Of a stretch of DNA of 13,201 nucleotides, positions 6,888-13,201 are shown piece after piece; positions within the stretch are counted from its first letter, which is position 1, and every line of letters starts with the position of its first letter. This DNA comes from an uncultured Clostridia bacterium. GTDB lineage: Bacteria > Bacillota > Clostridia > Oscillospirales > CAG-272. The stretch spans positions 1 to 13,201 of the forward strand of contig CALGZV010000138.1 in assembly GCA_937934385.1 (NCBI GenBank). Reading direction: 5' to 3'. Under the pieces are notes generated by a model, which saw nothing but the letters and a program-made list of their open reading frames with translations, was not told the DNA's origin and made no database searches. The position numbers and the translations under genes were made by a program.

Positions 6888-8513
6888 GTTCGCATGTTCC
6901 TCCATGATCCAGAACACTGCACGGCTTGTTTTTGACTGAGTTCCGAGAATATTGTTCTCAAGGATAATATTACGGCACTGACGGCGCCAGTTGTAATCTG
7001 GATTGTACGATGTTGAGAAAAAGTCAATACATCCGGCCATGTCTCCGCCAATAAGATTGTTGCCGCTTATAACAGAGTTCTGGGCGCCCATCAGCGAAAG
7101 ACAGTTTCCGCCGCCTTCTATATAGTTATCAAGGATCTTTATATTTCTTCCCTTTATGGCAACAACATCCCATACATTTGTCACTGCTGCATAGTTTGCA
7201 GTTGACTGTGCATATTTTTTTGCATTGTTATATTCATCTACATAAAAGGGTTCAGTTCTGTCTGCCTTTCTGTGCTGAATATATGTAGGCGACTGATATA
7301 TATGACAATTTCTGATAACGACATTGTCAGCATCTCTCGTTTCATCTATCATATTAGCCGCACAAGGTACACGGTTAAATTTGTCCTGTCCTATCTTCGG
7401 ACCGTCCGGACGAATCGGAGCGCCAATAACAAGCGGTGAATAAACACTCATTATGTTAAGATCTGCAATCTCAAAATCACCGTCACCGACAATAAATACA
7501 TCTATATTAGTACCCTGAGCATAAGTTCCCCAACCGTCGCAGGGATTCATGCCGAGAGGAAGTTCAAGCCATACACGGTTAGGATTCTCACCGACCAATT
7601 TTACATTGCGCGGAATATAGATCGAACCGTAGAAATGATAACGTCCGTTAGGTACAATTACCGTTCCGCCGCCTGCTGCTCCTGCCGCATCAAGTGCCTT
7701 CTGGAATCCGGGAGTACTATCGGGAAGATTTTCAAATGTTTTTCCGCTGGTATAATCCGAAGATTTCTGGAATGAGCCAACAGCTCCGAAATCAGTAACC
7801 TTGAATATCTTATCAGCGCCCTTAACGGCATCGAAATGACCGTTTTCAAAAACGTCCGCCTCTACAGATGCAGGTACACCGCTCTTTTCATTTACAATAT
7901 ATATCTTACCTTTTCCGCAAGGAACGCAGGCGGGAACATTTGCACGCACCTCATAACAGCTTGCAGCGGTTACAGGAAGCTCGTGAACACCCCCATTGCA
8001 GTCACAAAGGAACACAGACACTCCATGGCCGTCGCTCAGCATACGTCCGAAACCGTGTACCTCATCGCCGGAAACATCGATATCACCGTAACAATCCGGC
8101 GTTGCAAAACACTGACCGAACACACGAAGCTCGTCGCCGACAACAGCGGCATCATTCTGTACCCACTTTATTTCGGGAACATTCATATTGAAAGGAGCGC
8201 TTTCATGTCCGTCACATCTTACCGTGATCTGCCAGCCGCTGAATTCCTCCGGAGTTATGATCGTCATAACATGACTGTCTGCGGTCTTGACTATCTTTGC
8301 TTCCGTCTCATTCTCATCGACGGTATATGCTTCAGCTAAGTTTCCACTTTTCAGCGCGTTTTCAAGCATTTTCTTTCCGCCGCAGAGCTTCCTCAAAAAA
8401 ATCTTTGCACCGTCGAAACCGTCTCCGGTAACTACAGCAAGCTGTCCGGCAGGTGTAGCGTTCGACACATGGCGAACGATTATTTTATTGTCTTTTTTGC
8501 TGATATTCTGCAT
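6807..8513 (-). CDS. N-terminal part of split pectate-lyase-superfamily beta-helix protein
   Basis: The 568-residue frame starts at 8513, with AGGAG ten bases upstream. It has no signal peptide (MQNISKKDNKIIVRHVSN...), so cytoplasmic location is predicted. Residues about 11-110 (VSNATPAGQLAVVTGDGF) and 113-222 (VQNDAAVVGDELRVFGQCF, then PACVPCGKGKIYIVN) look like two IPT/TIG-type Ig-like domains. From about 237 a Pectate_lyase_3-type beta-helix begins: FKVTDFGAVG, TPGFQKALDAAGAAGGGTVIVPNGRYHFYGSIYIPRNVKLVGE, then NVVIRNCHIYQSPTYIQ, IKILDNYIEGGGNCLSLMGAQNSVISGN and NIILENNILG. The chain ends unnaturally at HWHCDSEGFIILLAI, where an inverted-repeat arm supplies the last residues and the stop; the helix resumes in another frame at 6805. 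Related proteins have about 15-20 residues between these points that are missing here, so some original sequence was probably lost. It is the first gene of the leftward cluster. It is likely a lyase or hydrolase on a uronic-acid or other plant glycan; substrate is unknown. Confidence 0.82.
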   Translation of the reverse strand: MQNISKKDNKIIVRHVSNATPAGQLAVVTGDGFDGAKIFLRKLCGGKKMLENALKSGNLAEAYTVDENETEAKIVKTADSHVMTIITPEEFSGWQITVRCDGHESAPFNMNVPEIKWVQNDAAVVGDELRVFGQCFATPDCYGDIDVSGDEVHGFGRMLSDGHGVSVFLCDCNGGVHELPVTAASCYEVRANVPACVPCGKGKIYIVNEKSGVPASVEADVFENGHFDAVKGADKIFKVTDFGAVGSFQKSSDYTSGKTFENLPDSTPGFQKALDAAGAAGGGTVIVPNGRYHFYGSIYIPRNVKLVGENPNRVWLELPLGMNPCDGWGTYAQGTNIDVFIVGDGDFEIADLNIMSVYSPLVIGAPIRPDGPKIGQDKFNRVPCAANMIDETRDADNVVIRNCHIYQSPTYIQHRKADRTEPFYVDEYNNAKKYAQSTANYAAVTNVWDVVAIKGRNIKILDNYIEGGGNCLSLMGAQNSVISGNNLIGGDMAGCIDFFSTSYNPDYNWRRQCRNIILENNILGTQSKTSRAVFWIMEEHANYYMANNIIKPFHWHCDSEGFIILLAI

Positions 8514-8535
8514 AAAATTTTTGCTCCTGTAAATA

Positions 8536-8560
8536 TGTCAAAATTTCATATTGACTGACA
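8536..8560. promoter_or_regulatory. Possible operator downstream of the leftward promoter
   Basis: TGTCA (8536-8540) and TGACA (8556-8560) form an interrupted palindrome; an overlapping pair is GTCAA-N9-TTGAC at 8537-8555. It lies between the predicted start of transcription and the ribosome site of the first beta-helix gene, where a repressor could block elongation. This is weak: the arms are only five bases and the region is AT-rich. Confidence 0.25.
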
Positions 8561-8564
8561 CCCG

Positions 8565-8592
8565 GTTATACATGAAAAATCGCAGATGTCAA
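8565..8592 (-). promoter_or_regulatory. Sigma-A-type promoter for the leftward glycan gene cluster
   Basis: On the minus strand a perfect -35 TTGACA (8592-8587) is followed after 16 bases by TATAAC (8570-8565), a five-of-six match to the -10 consensus. Transcription should start near 8558, giving a leader of about 45 bases before the ATG at 8513. No other leftward promoter of this quality was seen in the cluster, which supports co-transcription of the downstream genes. Confidence 0.7.
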
Positions 8593-8978
8593 AAAGAGAG
8601 CTGTACCACATAGAGCATACGAAACAATCATTTTCAGGAATTTTATATGAAAACTGAATTTCAAATGGGCATAACTATATCAATACATACTACTCATAGT
8701 CTTATTCTATTTATACCACTGTTGAGTTATAAATACTTGTATTTTTATTGCCTAAAAATATAATTATTTTCATCGAACAATAATTTAATTTTATGAAAAC
8801 AGTCATAGAGTGCCAATCAACCGATTAATACACAGATTTAGAAATTATTATTGAGAAATTTCTTCATTATAATATAATTAATATATCGGTTTATAAAGAT
8901 ATATGTAAAACCATTTTCCATACATAAAATCAGACAATTTTCTGCACGTAAAAAATAATTTCAGCGTCAATATTCGCC

Positions 8979-9006
8979 TTGACTTTTATATAAAATGTGA
9001 TAGAAT
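8979..9006 (+). promoter_or_regulatory. Extended -10 promoter for the MBOAT/DHHW operon
   Basis: TTGACT at 8979-8984 and TAGAAT at 9001-9006 are spaced by 16 bases, and the -10 is preceded by TGA, giving the extended TGN motif. Transcription would start near 9013, about 30 bases before the ATG at 9045. The GAGGT ribosome site lies at 9032-9036. Confidence 0.72.
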
Positions 9007-9044
9007 ATTACTACGCTCTTTTAAAAGTTATGAGGTAAATTCAA

Positions 9045-10517
9045 ATGCTTTTTTCAAGCCTTTTTTTCTTATATGCTTTTCTTCCGATACTTTTTATTCT
9101 TTTCTTTCCGATAAGAAAATCCTCATACAGACGTGCCCTGCTTGTAATATTCTCGCTGCTTTTCTATGCATGCGGTGAGCCTGTATATGTTTTATTAATG
9201 ATTGCCGCTTCCGCCGTTAACTATATTTTCGGTATGCTAAGTCTATCACGAAAATGCGCTGTACATCCCAAACTGTTTACGGCACTGTGCGTAATTTTTA
9301 ATCTCGGACTTCTCGGCATATTCAAATATGCCGATTTTATAATCGGGACGGTAAATCTTCTCCTGTCATTAAATATTCCGCTCACGAACGTGAAGCTTCC
9401 GATCGGAATAAGCTTTTTCACGTTTCAGGCAATGTCATATGTCATCGACGTGTGGCGCGGAGTAACTCCGGCGCAGAAATCTCCGGTAAAGCTGCTTCTG
9501 TACATATCATTCTTTCCGCAGCTTATAGCCGGTCCAATCGTCCGCTATCAGGACATAGCACCGCAGCTTGACGATATACGGACAAGTCCGTCGGACGTTT
9601 TTGACGGTCTGTTCCGTTTTTCCGTCGGACTCGGTAAAAAGGTCCTTATTGCAAATTGCTGCGCTTCTGTTGTGGAAAATCTTATATCTATCAGCGGAGC
9701 GCCGTCTTTACTTGCGCGCTGGGGCGCCGCACTGTTTTTCACCTTCCAGATATACTTCGATTTCTCCGGATACAGCGATATGGCTATCGGCCTCGGAAGA
9801 GTGTTCGGTTTTCGTTTTCCCGAAAACTTTATATACCCGTTTGTCAGCCGCAACGCAACCGAATTCTGGCGGCGCTGGCACATTTCGCTCAGCACATGGT
9901 TCAAGGATTATCTTTTTTACCCTGTTCTTCGTTCAAAAGCGCTCCGCATGCTTACAAAAAAGCTTTCATCAGGAGGACACAAAAAAGCGTCAAGATTTAT
10001 ACCGACTGTTATCGGGCTTCTGATCGTATGGTTTTCAACGGGATTATGGCACGGAGCAAGCTGGAATTACGTTTGCTGGGGACTGTACTATTTTATATTT
10101 TTAACACTCGAAATGATTCTGGAGCCAAAGATCAGAAACCGTCTGCCCAAAATTCCGTCGGCAATACTCTCTCATGTTTATTTTGCTGTGATTACCGTAT
10201 TCGGCATGGCGATATTTTATTTTGAAAATGATCTTTTCCGTAATCTCGGATATCTGTTCGGACACGGAATCAGCGGTTTTTCCGATATGTATACAAATTC
10301 TATAATAAAGGAAAATATTTTTCTTCTCGCCGCCGCTGCGATCCTGTCGGTTCCGACTGTCCCGACAGTTATAAAAGCGTTTGAAGCAAAATTCGGCAGG
10401 ATAAACATAAATGTAAAAGCGGTATGCAAAACGGCAGCTATTATTCTGCTTATTTTCGCCTCTACCGTAAGGCTCACGGGAAATTCATATAATCCGTTTC
10501 TGTACTTCCGTTTCTGA
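9045..10517 (+). CDS. Membrane-bound O-acyltransferase (MBOAT, AlgI-type)
   Basis: A 490-residue, highly hydrophobic protein with about ten membrane segments; the family is usually about 450-500 residues. It starts at 9045 with GAGGT eight bases upstream. Hallmarks of the AlgI branch are KLPIGISFFTFQAMSYVIDVWRG (about 115-137), FFPQLIAGPIVRYQDIAPQL, FDFSGYSDMAIGLGRVFGFRFPENF, NATEFWRRWHISLSTWFKDYLFYP (with H279) and STGLWHGASWNYVCWGLYY. The latter contains H336, the invariant MBOAT catalytic histidine. Proteins of this kind move acyl, usually acetyl, groups from a cytoplasmic donor across the membrane to a sugar polymer. The next gene, 26 bases on, encodes the usual DHHW extracytoplasmic partner, so the two probably form one O-acetylation machine for a surface or exported glycan. 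The acceptor is unknown. It could be a capsule or wall polymer; DltB is less likely because no dlt genes are nearby. Confidence 0.93.
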   Translation: MLFSSLFFLYAFLPILFILFFPIRKSSYRRALLVIFSLLFYACGEPVYVLLMIAASAVNYIFGMLSLSRKCAVHPKLFTALCVIFNLGLLGIFKYADFIIGTVNLLLSLNIPLTNVKLPIGISFFTFQAMSYVIDVWRGVTPAQKSPVKLLLYISFFPQLIAGPIVRYQDIAPQLDDIRTSPSDVFDGLFRFSVGLGKKVLIANCCASVVENLISISGAPSLLARWGAALFFTFQIYFDFSGYSDMAIGLGRVFGFRFPENFIYPFVSRNATEFWRRWHISLSTWFKDYLFYPVLRSKALRMLTKKLSSGGHKKASRFIPTVIGLLIVWFSTGLWHGASWNYVCWGLYYFIFLTLEMILEPKIRNRLPKIPSAILSHVYFAVITVFGMAIFYFENDLFRNLGYLFGHGISGFSDMYTNSIIKENIFLLAAAAILSVPTVPTVIKAFEAKFGRININVKAVCKTAAIILLIFASTVRLTGNSYNPFLYFRF

Positions 10518-10543
10518 CGCGCCCGTAAAAGGAGACATCCTAA

Positions 10544-12364
10544 ATGTATTCAAGCGACAAAAATCATAAAGACAACAATATAGCCGGGAAATCCGGCGAT
10601 ACCGAAAATAAAAAGTCAGAATCTCCGAACTCCGAAATTAACGGTTTGAATGTTTTTCTTTCTGAATGTGACCTCGACGAAGACGATGAATTTATTATAC
10701 ACACGATAGATAATCTGAAAAGAAAAAAAGCATACCGTAACAAACAAATAAGACAGAAAGCACCGAGGCCGGAAATCCCGTGCCTTGCCCTGCTTGCAGT
10801 AATTTTTTTCTCAGTAACGGCCGCAAATATTTTTCAGTCCGACCGTCCCACCGTATCTGAGCAGGAAAAAAGAACCTTGACACAATTTCCGGAACTGTCT
10901 GTAAGCTCTGTCACAAACGGATCGTACTTCAATCAGCTATCTCTTTTCTTTTCCGACACTTTTATAGGGCGGGAAAAGCTCGTCGGCATATCCCGAAGAA
11001 TGGATAAATACCTCGGTCTGCACGGAAGCTTTTCGGTAATATCTCAGGGGGGCGCCGAAACTGAGCCGACAGATACAAACGATGATGAACTGCAGAAAAA
11101 GCTCGAAGAAGAACTGCAAAAGCTCACGTCTCCGGTCACAGAGCCCGTAACCGAGCCGACAGCCGCAGAAACAGAGCCCGTAACTGAAATAAATCCGAAA
11201 TTACCCGAAATATCACTATCTCAAAAGGAAATAAAGCTGCCGTCCGGCAGTACGGCGTCGATTGCATTCACGGTAAAAGACGCCGATGGACTTGAGCTGA
11301 CAGCCGAGTCCGACGGAGACTGTGCGGCAGTTTCCATATCAGGACAAAATCTGATAATATCAGGAGCGCATGAAGGCACTGCAAAAATAACCGTAAAGCT
11401 CGGAGATGTATATGACGAATGCTCCGTAACAGTAACCGCAGTTAAAGTCAGCGACAATCAGGAGGGCGCTGATTTTATTTCAAGCGGAATGTTCATTTAC
11501 AACGGCGCGGTTTATACAATATCCGGATACGGCTCTGTCTCGGTCGGTTATCTGTCCCGGTGCGCTGATTACTATAAACAGCTCTTTCCTGACACAAGAA
11601 TAAGCGTACTTCCCGCTCCGGTATCCGCGGCAGTAATAGACGATCCCGAGATAACAAAAAATTATACAAGTCAAAAAAGCATCTTTGACAATATGCAGTC
11701 AAGAATGAGTGCAGATATAAACTTTGTTAATATATATGATAATATTTTCAACCACCGCAACGATTATCTGTATTTCAAAAGCGATCATCACTGGACACAG
11801 CTCGGTGCATACTATGCATACGAAACATTCGCACGGTCGGTCGGTTTCGATCCGACTCCGCTCGGCAGTATGCGCTTCGAAGTCATAAACGACTCATATA
11901 ACGGCTCTATGTACAGCTTCACCGGAGATGAACGCGTCAAAGAATTTATTGACAAAGTAGAGGTTCACTATCCTACAAAAAGTGCTTCAATGACAGTCAC
12001 AGACCGGAATGGCAATACACATATATACAACGAGCTTATCCTTTCAAGGCTCGCAAGTTATCAGGCTTTTCTTGCCGGCGATAATCCGTATACAGTAATT
12101 AACGTCCCCGATAACCCGCAGAACCTGTCGGTTCTTGTTCTGAAAGACTCCTTCGGAAATGCATTTGTTCCGTTTCTTGCAGAACACTACGGAAATATAA
12201 TTGTTGTAGACCCCAGATACTGTGACATAAATCTTTACGACCAATTCAAGGATTACGGACTTACGGACATATTGTTTGTAAACAATGTTCAAAGTCAGAA
12301 CAGTATTCAATGGTCAAAATATTTCTTCAAATGCGTAGGCGTAGACCTCGATTCGCTTAAATAA
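10544..12364 (+). CDS. Membrane-anchored DHHW (AlgJ/AlgX-like) O-acetylation partner with inserted Ig-like domain
   Basis: A 606-residue protein with a strong AAAAGGAG ribosome site nine bases before the ATG. Residues 1-76 are hydrophilic and acidic (ECDLDEDDEF), then basic near the membrane. One membrane segment lies at about 77-97. The outside part begins QSDRPTVSEQEKRTLTQFPEL, typical of DHHW proteins. Residues 171-218 are a Glu/Thr-rich linker (EPVTEP repeats). Residues about 219-302 look like a bacterial Ig-like fold (ISLSQKEIKLPSGSTASIAF...AKITVKLG...SVTVTAV). The SGNH-like catalytic half follows, with DHHW at 414-417 and KDSFGNAF containing S536. The family accepts acetyl from the MBOAT protein and passes it to the polysaccharide. 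Gene order and spacing support that role here. The Ig-like insert may bind or position the glycan. The length exceeds many family members because of the tail, linker and insert. Confidence 0.88.
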   Translation: MYSSDKNHKDNNIAGKSGDTENKKSESPNSEINGLNVFLSECDLDEDDEFIIHTIDNLKRKKAYRNKQIRQKAPRPEIPCLALLAVIFFSVTAANIFQSDRPTVSEQEKRTLTQFPELSVSSVTNGSYFNQLSLFFSDTFIGREKLVGISRRMDKYLGLHGSFSVISQGGAETEPTDTNDDELQKKLEEELQKLTSPVTEPVTEPTAAETEPVTEINPKLPEISLSQKEIKLPSGSTASIAFTVKDADGLELTAESDGDCAAVSISGQNLIISGAHEGTAKITVKLGDVYDECSVTVTAVKVSDNQEGADFISSGMFIYNGAVYTISGYGSVSVGYLSRCADYYKQLFPDTRISVLPAPVSAAVIDDPEITKNYTSQKSIFDNMQSRMSADINFVNIYDNIFNHRNDYLYFKSDHHWTQLGAYYAYETFARSVGFDPTPLGSMRFEVINDSYNGSMYSFTGDERVKEFIDKVEVHYPTKSASMTVTDRNGNTHIYNELILSRLASYQAFLAGDNPYTVINVPDNPQNLSVLVLKDSFGNAFVPFLAEHYGNIIVVDPRYCDINLYDQFKDYGLTDILFVNNVQSQNSIQWSKYFFKCVGVDLDSLK

Positions 12365-12377
12365 AAAATGAAATGAC

Positions 12378-12416
12378 AAAACCTGCTTGTATGGCATATA
12401 CAGGCAGGTTTTCTTT
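12378..12416 (+). terminator. Intrinsic terminator of the acetylation operon
   Basis: Arms CCTGCTTGTAT and ATACAGGCAGG pair over 11 bp with one G-U wobble around a GGCAT loop. They are extended by AAAA/TTTT, and the tail reads TTTTCTTT. It lies 13 bases after the stop of the DHHW gene. Confidence 0.9.
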
Positions 12417-12420
12417 ATAC

Positions 12421-12458
12421 AATAAAAATCCGCCTGCGTTCTGCAAGAGGATTTTATT
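12421..12458 (-). terminator. Convergent intrinsic terminator of the HTH pair
   Basis: On the minus strand AATAAAATCC pairs with GGATTTTTATT (one bulged base), with a small TGC/GCA stem inside the loop, and the T-rich arm forms the tail. It lies about 64 bases beyond the stop of the second HTH gene. On the plus strand GGATTTTATTATTT could serve as a backup for the opposing operon. Confidence 0.65.
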
Positions 12459-12522
12459 ATTTAGTTTTACTGTTATTGACTTCTTTTAAAAACGCCAATA
12501 ATCTCAAAGATTTATAAATTTT

Positions 12523-12747
12523 TTATTCTTCTGTTGGTGGTACAAATTCCAATAAGTCACCGATTTCACATTCGAGTACGGTACAAATACGGGCAAGGAC
12601 ATCTGTGTCTAATCTTGTTATATCATTGCGACAATAATTATTTATTTGAGTGCGCTGCATCTCAGCCAAGTGCCCCAGCTTATTTTTACTGATTTTTTTA
12701 TTTGCAATAAGTTCATCTAATTTTATTTTAATCTTACCGTATTTCAT
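12523..12747 (-). CDS. Small Cro/C1-type HTH regulator (second of tandem pair)
   Basis: A 74-residue protein that is almost entirely one helix-turn-helix domain. KIKLDELIANKKISKNKLGHLAEMQRTQINNYCRNDITRLDTDVLARICTVLECEIGDLLEFVP matches the short XRE/HTH_26 pattern, with recognition helix around MQRTQINNYCR and the usual closing (L..IC..L.CE.GDLLE.VP). It starts 14 bases after the stop of the preceding HTH gene with only a weak GAG-type ribosome site, so it is probably translationally coupled. It has no effector domain, and its targets are unknown. Confidence 0.88.
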   Translation of the reverse strand: MKYGKIKIKLDELIANKKISKNKLGHLAEMQRTQINNYCRNDITRLDTDVLARICTVLECEIGDLLEFVPPTEE

Positions 12748-12761
12748 ATCTCAAATATTTT

Positions 12762-12965
12762 TTATTTAACCTCTTTATATTCTGCGATATCTTCTAATTT
12801 GCAAGATAGTGCATCACAAAGTTTATCTAAAGTTTTTGTTTCAATATTTTCATTTGCCTTTAATCTGCGAATAGTTTTACTATCAATACCGCTTTTTTCT
12901 CTCAACTGATAAGTTGATATTCCTTTAATTGACATGGTTTTCCAAAGTTTATCAAATATTATCAT
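12762..12965 (-). CDS. Small Cro/C1-type HTH regulator (first of tandem pair)
   Basis: A 67-residue single-domain protein: LWKTMSIKGISTYQLREKSGIDSKTIRRLKANENIETKTLDKLCDALSCKLEDIAEYKE. The helices fit the short XRE/HTH_26 family (STYQLREKSGID = helices 2 and turn, SKTIRRLKAN = recognition helix). A near-perfect ribosome site GGAGGTGA precedes the ATG by 4 bases (GGAGG ends 7 bases before it), so this is the well-translated member of the pair. It resembles its neighbour in fold and final motif but is clearly diverged. Such pairs occur in mobile and chromosomal settings; no phage or integrase gene is visible here. Confidence 0.9.
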   Translation of the reverse strand: MIIFDKLWKTMSIKGISTYQLREKSGIDSKTIRRLKANENIETKTLDKLCDALSCKLEDIAEYKEVK

Positions 12966-13016
12966 ATGCTCACCTCCATATATAAATATTATGGGGGTTA
13001 TAGTTAAAAATAATAA

Positions 13017-13031
13017 GGGGATAAAATCCCC
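13017..13031. promoter_or_regulatory. Palindrome upstream of the HTH pair, candidate operator
   Basis: GGGGAT-AAA-ATCCCC is a perfect 6-bp inverted repeat with a 3-bp centre in an otherwise very AT-rich 191-bp gap. It lies 52 bases upstream of the first HTH start and between that gene and the rightward gene at 13158. A TTGACT on the minus strand (13080-13075) could be a -35, though no good -10 was seen. A site for autoregulation by the HTH proteins is a reasonable guess. A small RNA hairpin is the alternative. Confidence 0.4.
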
Positions 13032-13157
13032 ATGTCATATTTTATTTAAGAAATAAATAATGAGGATTAAATAAAGTCAATACATAAATTAATCAGAGAA
13101 TTTTTGATCTGTCAGAAGAAAAATTAAAAATCTTTTTATTATTTGAAGGAGATAAGA

Positions 13158-13201
13158 ATGTTACCAAAATTCAAAATTAAATTTTTATCACTGCTTTTTG
13201 T
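13158..13201 (+). CDS. Start of a rightward gene, probably exported protein (truncated by window)
   Basis: A strong ribosome site GAAGGAG (13145-13151) stands six bases before ATG at 13158. Only 14 full codons are visible: MLPKFKIKFLSLLF. Two to three lysines followed by a hydrophobic run look like the beginning of a signal peptide or membrane anchor. Function cannot be told. Confidence 0.6.
   Translation, partial: MLPKFKIKFLSLLF

Larger units (their letters stand above)
8514..9044. other. AT-rich divergent intergenic region
   Basis: This 531-bp stretch has no convincing coding frame. It separates the leftward glycan cluster from the rightward acetylation operon. The left end holds the leftward promoter and the right end the rightward one. 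The middle (about 8640-8960) is very AT-rich, with runs such as ATAATATAATTAATATAT and a small self-complementary AGAAATTTCT near 8854. I saw no convincing structured RNA, riboswitch or tRNA in it. Confidence 0.7.

Noticed and set aside
7836-8339. Plus-strand 167-codon frame opposite the IPT/TIG-like domains
   Set aside because: No ribosome site or recognisable domain; the minus-strand frame has clear domain order and a good start.
8780-8930. AT-rich stretch taken for a replication origin
   Set aside because: No DnaA-box cluster, iterons or replication gene; it is ordinary AT-rich intergenic DNA.
9548-10225. Frames overlapping the MBOAT gene on both strands
   Set aside because: They are shadows of the highly conserved MBOAT frame and contain no known motif.

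Overview
The window looks like a low-to-moderate GC, Gram-positive Clostridia-type genome, probably a gut or rumen Oscillospiraceae/Ruminococcaceae-like lineage. This rests on strong AGGAG-type ribosome sites, sigma-A-like promoters, a type I dockerin, Thr/Asp/Pro-rich linkers and a paired MBOAT/DHHW acetylation module. The taxonomy is an inference from gene types; no rRNA or marker gene is present.

Region 1 (1-8592, minus strand) is a run of carbohydrate-active genes read leftwards from a good promoter near 8592-8565. In transcription order: (a) a large pectate-lyase-superfamily beta-helix gene with IPT/TIG-like N-terminal domains, cut into two reading frames (8513-6807 and 6805-6008) by a perfect 29-bp inverted repeat; (b) a signal-less beta-helix protein resembling glycoside hydrolase family 141 (5945-3987); (c) a secreted protein with an N-terminal dockerin and a DUF4838 domain (3838-1622); (d) a secreted paralogue of (b), running off the left edge (1504-1). 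The set suggests breakdown of a complex plant or mucosal polysaccharide, with some proteins exported and others apparently cytoplasmic. No transporter, sugar kinase or dedicated regulator lies inside the window.

Region 2 (8514-9044) is a 531-bp AT-rich divergent intergenic region. It carries the leftward promoter near the catabolic genes and a rightward extended -10 promoter just before the MBOAT gene.

Region 3 (9045-12416, plus strand) is a two-gene operon: an AlgI-type membrane-bound O-acyltransferase and a membrane-anchored DHHW (AlgJ/AlgX-like) partner. Together they probably O-acetylate an exported surface glycan. The partner protein carries an acidic cytoplasmic tail and an extra Ig-like domain. 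The operon ends at a strong intrinsic terminator.

Region 4 (12421-13201) holds a leftward tandem pair of tiny Cro/C1-type HTH regulators with their own convergent terminator and a palindrome upstream. The first codons of a rightward gene, probably exported, lie at the right edge.

No clearly new system is visible. The most unusual signals are the inverted repeat that splits the beta-helix gene, the mixed predicted localisation of the beta-helix enzymes, and the domain insertion in the DHHW protein.
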